From positions 1 through 41,422 of the forward strand of contig CACGHY010000009.1 of NCBI GenBank assembly GCA_902573085.1: DNA of 41,422 bases, read 5' to 3'. Both the position numbers and the translations under genes were made by a program. The notes under the pieces are model-generated. The model saw nothing but the letters and a program-made list of their open reading frames with translations, ran no database searches and was not told where the DNA came from. Source of the stretch: an uncultured Candidatus Poseidoniales archaeon (GTDB taxonomy: Archaea; Thermoplasmatota; Poseidoniia; Poseidoniales; Thalassarchaeaceae). Shown piece after piece: positions 17,102-23,336 of this stretch (position 1 is the stretch's first letter; each line of letters opens with the position of its first letter).

Positions 17102-18349
17102 ATGTCTCATACGGCGGCCGCCCCTAGCATCACCATGTCAGATAGCTGGAGAGAGATGGATATCGGAAATCCCACTGAGGAGCACTCGATGCTTAGGGAG
17201 ATGGTTCGAAGCTTTGTCAGGGATAGGGTGGAGCCTCAGGCATTGGAGTATGACAGGGATGAGAGATTCAACCTCGAGCTTTTCCGGGAAATGGGCTCTA
17301 TGGGATTGCTAGGATTGACTGCACCATCCGAGTTTGGGGGGGCTGGAATGGATGCCACCTCAGTGGCGATCGTCAACGAAGAACTATCCTACTCGGACCC
17401 AGGCCTCTGTCTCGCATTTCTGGCTCACGACCAACTTTTCGTGAACAACTTGGTTCATAGCGGAACCGACTCCCAAAAGAAGAGAATACTGCCGAAGGTC
17501 TGTAGTGGTGAATGGGTAGGATGCCTGGGTATGAGTGAACCAAACCAAGGAACGGATGTACTTGGGATGGAGACATCTGCCAAACAATCCAACGACGGAT
17601 CTTGGACTATTAACGGAAGGAAGATGTGGATAACAAACGGAATCATCGATGATGATGGCACTCCTGCCGACGTAGTCTGGCTTTATGCTAGAACTGGGAC
17701 TGACGACAGAGGCAGGGCAGAAATAACCACATTCCTGGTCGAGAATGGCATGGAAGGCTACTCTGCGGGACAGAAGATAGAGGACAAGCTGGGCATGAGG
17801 GCGAGCACAACAGCCGAGTTGATTTTCGAAAACTGCGTTGTGCCAGAAGAGAATATCGTTGGAATGCCAGGCGAGTCGAAAATTCATCTAATGAGAAACC
17901 TCGAGCATGAAAGGGTAGCACTGGCCGCAATGAGTGTCGGCATCGCGAGAAGATGCCTCGCAGACATGAACTCCTACGCAACCGAAAGGGAGGCATTCGG
18001 AAAACAAATCAGGAACTTCGGCCAGATTCAGAGGCATATCGGTGAGTCTTGGGCCGAATACAGAGCAATGCGAGCATATGTGTACGATACGGCGAGACAA
18101 ATCGATTTGTCAAAGGCTGGCCAGAGGCTGGACTCAGACGGCGTGAAACTCTTCGCTACTACTGCAGCAAAGAACATAGCAGATAGAGCAATTCAGGTAA
18201 TGGGCGGATATGGATATGTTGGAGAATACGTTGTGGAGCGTCTTTGGAGGGACGCTAAGCTACTGGAAATAGGCGGCGGAACCCTTGAGAGCCACCAGAA
18301 GAACATCACAAAGGATCTGTCAACTGATTCTTCAGCAATAAACCGTTGA
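17102..18349 (+). CDS. Acyl-CoA dehydrogenase, isovaleryl-CoA-dehydrogenase type
   Basis: FAD-dependent alpha,beta-dehydrogenation of acyl-CoA thioesters. The 415 residues include the N-terminal helical domain, FAD-side motifs CLGMSEPNQGTD and KMWITNG, the middle beta domain KLGMRASTTAELIFENC, and the C-terminal helical domain with QVMGGYGYVGEYVVERLWRD. The place of the usual catalytic Glu (IYEGT in MCAD) is IGGGT, with Gly392. Glu270 in LEHERVALA aligns with the relocated base of isovaleryl-CoA dehydrogenase (LDLERLVLA). This points to branched substrates such as isovaleryl-CoA from leucine. Start is ATG 17102; a shorter start at 17135 is possible. With the 3-hydroxyacyl-CoA dehydrogenase at 29345 it suggests acyl-CoA oxidation. 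Confidence 0.93.
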   Translation: MSHTAAAPSITMSDSWREMDIGNPTEEHSMLREMVRSFVRDRVEPQALEYDRDERFNLELFREMGSMGLLGLTAPSEFGGAGMDATSVAIVNEELSYSDPGLCLAFLAHDQLFVNNLVHSGTDSQKKRILPKVCSGEWVGCLGMSEPNQGTDVLGMETSAKQSNDGSWTINGRKMWITNGIIDDDGTPADVVWLYARTGTDDRGRAEITTFLVENGMEGYSAGQKIEDKLGMRASTTAELIFENCVVPEENIVGMPGESKIHLMRNLEHERVALAAMSVGIARRCLADMNSYATEREAFGKQIRNFGQIQRHIGESWAEYRAMRAYVYDTARQIDLSKAGQRLDSDGVKLFATTAAKNIADRAIQVMGGYGYVGEYVVERLWRDAKLLEIGGGTLESHQKNITKDLSTDSSAINR

Positions 18350-18751
18350 TCAGTCGACATCCTCGATTACCTGCATCTGAAGATCCCCATTGGAGGCGGC
18401 GTATTCCACGGATTTGACGGCAACTTTCACTTCTTTTCCATTAAAGGGATCGATGATGTTGGGTTGACCACTCCTGAATATTGACATCAACTCATTGTAC
18501 TCAGACACTGAAGCAGTGCACAGGACATCGTAGACCGCAGACTCTGAACCCTCATCCAACAAGTCGTCCCCCTCGCCACCCCTAATGACGGTTCTTTGTA
18601 TCCTTCTCTCTATTTTGATCTTAATTTCCTTACACGGAAGGATTAATTCAACGTCTTTTGCTTTCTTTGGTTTGAGAATTGACTCCTCTTCCTCATACAG
18701 CTTACCAATCATCGTCAGGCTAAGAGGCCTGACCAACCTGTCCTCGCTCAT
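18350..18751 (-). CDS. Unknown acidic protein, beta-rich C-terminal half (133 aa)
   Basis: I do not recognise this family. The protein has no signal peptide or membrane segment. It begins with a charged region (KLYEEEESILKPKKAKDVEL), then what look like alternating beta strands (IKIKIERRIQRTVIRGG; VKVAVKSVEY; LQMQVIEDV) around a helix (SVSEYNELMSIF). The overall pattern faintly recalls phage tail-tip or baseplate beta proteins, but I cannot support that call. It ends flush with the convergent acyl-CoA dehydrogenase and is the last minus-strand gene after the duplicated cassette, 37 bases downstream of it. Confidence 0.75.
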   Translation of the reverse strand: MSEDRLVRPLSLTMIGKLYEEEESILKPKKAKDVELILPCKEIKIKIERRIQRTVIRGGEGDDLLDEGSESAVYDVLCTASVSEYNELMSIFRSGQPNIIDPFNGKEVKVAVKSVEYAASNGDLQMQVIEDVD

Positions 18752-18788
18752 GGCTTTCGTTTGGGGCCTCTTTTAATCAACATTACAG

Positions 18789-19571
18789 TCATTGTTCGGA
18801 AACCAATGATGCTGTTGGGTTGAATTGATGGACTGAAACCAGTATTGTAATTTCTTCTGAGTCATCTGCAGGGCCGAACCCGCCGTATGTGTTTACATCA
18901 AGGTTGATTTGCACGGAAACCACACCGTCTCCCCACCCCTCTACCGTCCATGGTGAAAGTGCTTGGTATTCGTTAACCGCTGTTTGGTTGAAGCTCTGGT
19001 GTAGGTTGTAGTTTGGGTATGTAACTATCCTCAAGTAAATCGGTTCGCAGTCACTATCCGAACCCGAGAGAGTATTCCCCGAGTCGAACCACTGTCCAGT
19101 CAAAGTCGAATTATCTCCCAGAAGCGTAGCACTTATGGAATCACATTCCCACTCTCCCCCGTCAGAAATCCAAATTCCGTTCTCACACCTGCCTTCACTG
19201 CCTGTTCTGCCATTGCACTCTTCTGGAATAACCTTCACATCTATGTAGCCAACAAAATGCCCATCATCCACCGGTATATCGTCTAAAAAGAAGTCAATCA
19301 CTTTGACGTCTCCGTCTGCCCATATGTCGTCAAACTCGAACGTCAGGTTATCCCCATTATCGTCCACTATATTGTTTTCAAAGACAATATTCCAATTCTT
19401 TTCGGTCTTGACGTAGTCCACTAAATCGGTCTGATTTAGGACTAAGTCGGCTGAAGTGTAAGAGAAAATAAGCGCGGATGCCAAGACACAAGGCAAGTAC
19501 GCCGCCTTAGTACCATTATCTTTGAATAAATTCGAGATTATTGCACCGAAAGAACCGTCGAAATCACTCAT
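18789..19571 (-). CDS. Membrane-anchored ectodomain protein, cassette copy 2 (260 aa)
   Basis: Paralogue of the 249-aa protein at 21004-21753. A short cytoplasmic N-terminus is followed by one membrane segment (about residues 24-45, AYLPCVLASALIFSYTSADL) and about 210 extracytoplasmic residues rich in Asp, Asn and potential N-glycosylation sites. Conserved blocks shared with the paralogue are CDSISATLL, an SDCEPIYLRIVTYPNY segment with a second Cys, an EYQALSPW...GWGDGVVSVQINLDVNT segment, and an EEITILV ending. This copy has two additional Cys in the middle (ECNGRTGSEGRCENG). No known domain is recognised; it looks like a beta-sandwich. It lies 8 bases after its 444-aa partner, so the two are certainly one operon. 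Confidence 0.82.
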   Translation of the reverse strand: MSDFDGSFGAIISNLFKDNGTKAAYLPCVLASALIFSYTSADLVLNQTDLVDYVKTEKNWNIVFENNIVDDNGDNLTFEFDDIWADGDVKVIDFFLDDIPVDDGHFVGYIDVKVIPEECNGRTGSEGRCENGIWISDGGEWECDSISATLLGDNSTLTGQWFDSGNTLSGSDSDCEPIYLRIVTYPNYNLHQSFNQTAVNEYQALSPWTVEGWGDGVVSVQINLDVNTYGGFGPADDSEEITILVSVHQFNPTASLVSEQ

Positions 19572-19579
19572 CTCATCAC

Positions 19580-20914
19580 CTAAATAACCGCAGAATAAAG
19601 GGCACAGATAATCAGGCTAAAGAAAACTACACTAGCCATGCTTGCACTCATTATGTCATAATCTCTTTCATCAATTTTTAGTAAAATTAACTCGTCCATC
19701 TCCATTAACTTCTGAGAAACCGTATCCCCCTCTCTCATGAGATTGGTCATTATCCGTTCCTCCCAGCCAATGAAAATCGCCACCACCATCGCCAGAGCCG
19801 CCGAAGAGATCATTTCTGGAACCGGAAGAAATGATTGTAGAAGTTCAATGACGCTGGAAGATACAATCAACAACATCAAAATTACCATGATTCTTGTGAG
19901 CCAGCGATTTTCCGATGCATCGGAGTCAATAATGTCGAAATTTAATAGGATATACATGAATATTAGAGGGGTGAACAAGTAAACCAGTGTCTCAGATGTG
20001 AAGTCGTACCATATCTCGAATGCCGCAGGAAAACTTTCACATTCAGTTTCCACACAACTCCTCACTATGTCCATAATCGCGTAGTCTACGATTCCGGCAG
20101 TGAATCCAACAATACCGACTAGATACACGATTATTGAGAATCCACTGATTCCCATGTGATAAGTTCTCCAACTTTCGAAAAACAGCAATATCAGTATCGT
20201 ACTCGCACCCATGGAAAGTACCAAATTTGTTCCGAGCCATCCGAAGGTAGATGGCTCCCAGAGACTCCATTCAACTGCAAATCTTGCAAGAAAGTCGTTG
20301 TTTATCGAAATAACCTGTGCCAACCAATACGTCATTTGCTCCCCCAACATCGCTATTAGTAACAAGCCCGCGACCAGAGACATCCTCCTGTGAGAATTTT
20401 CTCCAGTTTCAATCTCCATCAACAGGAAGCGGATGTATACCAGAACCAGAATCATCATCCCAGGGATCAACATAAACCACTCTCCATCACTGTGCCTGTA
20501 ATCTGTAAGTATGGAAATTGTGCTGAGAATTAGTGATAGCACACATATAGAGGCAGTTACTACCTTTATATTCCATTTTCTTTGGAGAATTGGGTATGGG
20601 TAGACGAACGGAAGGAAAACCAACAAAAGAATAGAAATTGTCTTACAAGTCCTTTGGGCGAATCTGAAGAATGAATCTTGTAAATTATTGCTTGAATCTA
20701 TTATCCATAACCCTTCATTGGCGACAATTGTTTCCATCACAGATGTGAAGGTGTATTCTAATCCCTTCAAAACCAAAATCCAACCAATTATCAGACCTGC
20801 AAACTTCTCCACCCATTCTTTATCTCCCGACCTTCTGACGAGAGCTATGGTAACAAAACCCAGAATCAAATCAACAATCGCCGCAACTGGAACGAGCGAC
20901 TGACTCTCCGCCAT
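19580..20914 (-). CDS. Polytopic (about 12-TM) membrane protein, cassette copy 2 (444 aa)
   Basis: Paralogue of the 452-aa protein at 21764-23122; family not recognised. About 12 hydrophobic segments cover the whole length. Blocks conserved between the copies are YPYPILQRK after TM3, the extracytoplasmic CVETEC pair (residues about 290), NFDIIDSD, ELLQSFLPVPEMISSA and FIGWEERIM near TM10-TM11. Conserved Glu residues inside or at the edge of TM10/TM11 suggest a functional site in the membrane. No ATP-binding or redox motif is seen. It is co-transcribed with the 260-aa anchored protein. It could be a transporter, sensor or envelope-processing enzyme; the sequence does not tell. Confidence 0.85.
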   Translation of the reverse strand: MAESQSLVPVAAIVDLILGFVTIALVRRSGDKEWVEKFAGLIIGWILVLKGLEYTFTSVMETIVANEGLWIIDSSNNLQDSFFRFAQRTCKTISILLLVFLPFVYPYPILQRKWNIKVVTASICVLSLILSTISILTDYRHSDGEWFMLIPGMMILVLVYIRFLLMEIETGENSHRRMSLVAGLLLIAMLGEQMTYWLAQVISINNDFLARFAVEWSLWEPSTFGWLGTNLVLSMGASTILILLFFESWRTYHMGISGFSIIVYLVGIVGFTAGIVDYAIMDIVRSCVETECESFPAAFEIWYDFTSETLVYLFTPLIFMYILLNFDIIDSDASENRWLTRIMVILMLLIVSSSVIELLQSFLPVPEMISSAALAMVVAIFIGWEERIMTNLMREGDTVSQKLMEMDELILLKIDERDYDIMSASMASVVFFSLIICALYSAVI

Positions 20915-21003
20915 GGGCTTACTGTAGGACCATTTTTTTTCAAGTCTATGTCGAGTTTACTGGGTATTTCCGCTTTTCTAGATATGGCAAGAACTCTGTA
21001 CAA
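20915..21003 (-). promoter_or_regulatory. Spacer between the two cassette copies, possible internal promoter
   Basis: This 89-base gap separates the first cassette's last stop from the second cassette's start. On the minus strand it contains an A8 tract (plus-strand T8 at about 20932-20939) 20-25 bases before the ATG. The tract could be a promoter element for copy 2 or a remnant of the duplication. All other cassette gaps are 8-10 bases. Confidence 0.3.
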
Positions 21004-21753
21004 TCACATCCCTATGTCAACTTGGAAAGCACTAGCGAGAAAACCAATGACCTCGACAGTGATGGTTATTTCCTCGTCGTCGTCAGTAGCAAAAGGTCCT
21101 GGCTCGGCAGTGTTAACATCCAAATCCACTTTGATTTCCAGTACGCCCTCTCCCCAACCGATATTCTTCCACGGCTGCAATACCTGGAAATCATTTACTC
21201 CAGAAACCGTTATGTTCTCACCCTGGTAGTCGGGATAAACCAATAACGAAAGCTGGATATCCTCACAACTGCTATCCTGAGCTGAAAGTATATTCCCCTC
21301 TGACTCCCATTGGGCCGTAAGATCATTTACAACCACACTTGCAGATATTGCATCGCACTGTGCAACAGGGTCCGCAATACTGAATCCGTCAACGGTATCC
21401 GGTGAGACCGTGATATTTATCATACCAACAGTGTAACCCTCAAATGGCAGCAATTCACTATCGTCCATGTAGAACTCAATAATCCTGCTTTCCTCGTCTT
21501 GCCAGACGTCCTGAAACTCGGAGCCCGTCGTTGATTGGTTAAATTCTACTATCCAGGTTTTCTGTGTTATAGCATCCAGACCTTTCTTGTATTCCGAAGT
21601 CAGCCACCCATGCATATTGAAAGTACATACAATTAATGTGAAAACTGAAAAAAACAACATAGCTAAATTTGCCTCTCTGGAAGAAAAAAGTTCAGATGAA
21701 GACTCTATGAGCCCCCTATCTGACTCATCTTTCACTATTTGTTTCTCTGTCAT
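21004..21753 (-). CDS. Membrane-anchored ectodomain protein, cassette copy 1 (249 aa)
   Basis: Family not recognised. A cytoplasmic N-terminus of about 27 charged residues precedes a single membrane segment (about 29-50, LAMLFFSVFTLIVCTF), then an extracytoplasmic domain of about 195 residues. It shares with the 260-aa paralogue CDAISASVV, SCEDIQLSLLVYPDY, DFQVLQPW, GWGEGVLEIKVDLDVNT and the EEITITV ending. The two shared cysteines probably form a disulfide. It follows the 452-aa membrane protein by 10 bases. The constant pairing suggests that the ectodomain protein and the polytopic protein form a complex (inference). Confidence 0.82.
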   Translation of the reverse strand: MTEKQIVKDESDRGLIESSSELFSSREANLAMLFFSVFTLIVCTFNMHGWLTSEYKKGLDAITQKTWIVEFNQSTTGSEFQDVWQDEESRIIEFYMDDSELLPFEGYTVGMINITVSPDTVDGFSIADPVAQCDAISASVVVNDLTAQWESEGNILSAQDSSCEDIQLSLLVYPDYQGENITVSGVNDFQVLQPWKNIGWGEGVLEIKVDLDVNTAEPGPFATDDDEEITITVEVIGFLASAFQVDIGM

Positions 21754-21763
21754 TCAATCCCCT

Positions 21764-23122
21764 CTATTGGTGAATCCCCATCACTTCGAACAAGAAAGAA
21801 ATAACGAATGCATAGACACACAAAATCATCATTGTCAACGAATAGAATCTATAGTCTCCTTCGGATAATTCGTAACTAGGGATGGACATCACCAATCTTA
21901 CTGATTCGGTGACATTTTTGGTTTTGGATATCAGTTGCTTCATTATTTTTTCTTCCCACCCGATGAAAGCCACCACACCTGCCGCAAAAACGGCAGAAGT
22001 AATCATCTCGGGAACGGGCAATATCAACTGAATCAGTTCGATTAACGTAGAGCTCGTTACTAGTATCAATAGCAAACCCGTGGTCCTGCCAATAACTAGG
22101 CCCCAGCCTGTGTCAGTGTCGACAATGTTGTAGTTCAACATCACATACATGACTAGGAGGGGGACTCCGATGTAGAGCATTATTTGGAATGTAATAACAT
22201 AGAAATTTATCCACGCAACACTGAGAAGATCACAAGAGCTCTCAACACAAGAAGTGATATTATCCATGTATACCAGTGTCAGGAGGAACCAAATAACCCC
22301 CAACCCGAACATTCCTCCTGTCAAATAAGTTAGACCACTGGAACCCTTGTTGAAAGCTCTCCACATCTCGCCAAGGAAGAGAGCCAGAAAAGAACCAACC
22401 AAGAGGGCTTCGAGGACTACTTCCGCCATCCCGCTAATCTTAGTCTGTTCTACGAAGTCCTCAACCATGAATCTCCCTCTGTAGATATTAGCCTGCCCAC
22501 TAAGTTGGATAAGCCAAAACATGTAGAATTTCCCATTCCATGCCATCAGGAGAAGTGCTGCGACCGAGGAGACGTTTCTAGACTCCTTTTCGCCATTGAG
22601 CATTTCACCGAATAAGAACCTCAAATAAATCGCAGTCCAGACTACATATCCAATCATCCATGGTAGGTTCCTGACGTTCCTGTAGGAAAACTCCGTGAAA
22701 ATGTCAAATGGAATCATAACCATGCCGAGTATAAGTACAATTATGCCCAATATCCTGGCTGCTGATTTTCTTTGAATCAAGGGGTACGGGTAAATGAGCG
22801 GAAGAACAGAAAGACCGATGGTGTATCCGCATTCAAATGATCTTTGAGCGTAAGTTAGAAACGTGTAAAATACCTCATCACCGTAATTATTGTACACCCC
22901 AGTCGCTCTGGTTGTTACTCTGTATTCCAGTATCGAAACGAAGAGGTATTGGAAACCGAGAAAAATCAAAACCCACGATATAGTGTACCCTGCTAATCTT
23001 TCATTCCACTCTCTTCCTTTTGCTCTGCTCACCAGAAACAACGCCATCAGCCCGAGAGAAATGTGAACAAATGCAGCTATCGGAGATAGCGTATTTATTG
23101 TCTCGTAGTTTTCATCCGCCAT
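21764..23122 (-). CDS. Polytopic (about 12-TM) membrane protein, cassette copy 1 (452 aa)
   Basis: Family not recognised. About 12 membrane segments start near residues 12, 42, 97, 125, 153, 184, 228, 262, 305, 350, 383 and 427. Blocks conserved with the 444-aa paralogue are YPYPLIQRK, CVESSC (external pair), NYNIVDTD, ELIQLILPVPEMITSA and FIGWEEKIM. The N-terminal blocks also match (AxFVHISLGLMALFLV versus AxIVDLILGFVTIALV; KGREWNERLAGYTISW versus GDKEWVEKFAGLIIGW), so the homology covers the full length. First gene of the minus-strand block, 54 bases downstream of tRNA-Gln. No transport or enzyme family can be named. Confidence 0.85.
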   Translation of the reverse strand: MADENYETINTLSPIAAFVHISLGLMALFLVSRAKGREWNERLAGYTISWVLIFLGFQYLFVSILEYRVTTRATGVYNNYGDEVFYTFLTYAQRSFECGYTIGLSVLPLIYPYPLIQRKSAARILGIIVLILGMVMIPFDIFTEFSYRNVRNLPWMIGYVVWTAIYLRFLFGEMLNGEKESRNVSSVAALLLMAWNGKFYMFWLIQLSGQANIYRGRFMVEDFVEQTKISGMAEVVLEALLVGSFLALFLGEMWRAFNKGSSGLTYLTGGMFGLGVIWFLLTLVYMDNITSCVESSCDLLSVAWINFYVITFQIMLYIGVPLLVMYVMLNYNIVDTDTGWGLVIGRTTGLLLILVTSSTLIELIQLILPVPEMITSAVFAAGVVAFIGWEEKIMKQLISKTKNVTESVRLVMSIPSYELSEGDYRFYSLTMMILCVYAFVISFLFEVMGIHQ

Positions 23123-23157
23123 GATTTGTGGGTTCCTCGAGAAAGTTGTTGATTTTC

Positions 23158-23172
23158 AATTGTGTGACAATT
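23158..23172. promoter_or_regulatory. Perfect 6-bp inverted repeat upstream of the membrane cassette
   Basis: AATTGT-GTG-ACAATT is a perfect palindrome with 3-base spacer, placed 36 bases upstream of the 452-aa gene start and immediately downstream of the tRNA-Gln 3' end. It could be an operator for the cassette operon or a hairpin at the tRNA trailer. In the minus direction it is preceded, not followed, by the A/T run, so a classical terminator for the tRNA is less likely. Confidence 0.4.
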
Positions 23173-23175
23173 TTT

Positions 23176-23251
23176 TGGTAGTCCCGCCCGGATTCGAACC
23201 AGGGTCCCCGGGACCAAAACCCGAGATGATGGACCACTACACTACGGGACT
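23176..23251 (-). tRNA. tRNA-Gln (anticodon TTG), CCA encoded
   Basis: On the minus strand, acceptor AGTCCCG (23251-23245) pairs with CGGGACT (23186-23180), with discriminator A at 23179 and CCA encoded at 23178-23176. The D arm is GTGTAGTGGTCCATCAT. The anticodon stem CGGG/CCCG encloses loop TTTTGGT with anticodon TTG (reads CAA, Gln). The T arm has TTCGAAT. The AGUCCCG acceptor is typical of archaeal tRNA-Gln. Confidence 0.95.
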
Positions 23252-23275
23252 GCGTACGGCCCTCGATGGCTTGGC

Positions 23276-23285
23276 TCTTTTATTT
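23276..23285 (-). promoter_or_regulatory. TATA box of tRNA-Gln (possibly shared with the subtilase promoter)
   Basis: On the minus strand CAAATAAAAG lies about 26-34 bases upstream of the tRNA 5' end, the right place for an archaeal TATA box. The same AT-rich element reads TTTTATTTG on the plus strand about 55 bases before the subtilase GTG and could serve that gene as well. Confidence 0.5.
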
Positions 23286-23336
23286 GACGGGACCAGAAGC
23301 CGTCAATATCAAGCCCCATTCACCCTGCCATAGAGC

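Noticed and set aside
18350-23122. Mobile element or provirus
   Set aside because: No integrase, transposase, terminal repeats or recognisable viral structural genes were found; only composition and the tRNA neighbour hint at transfer.
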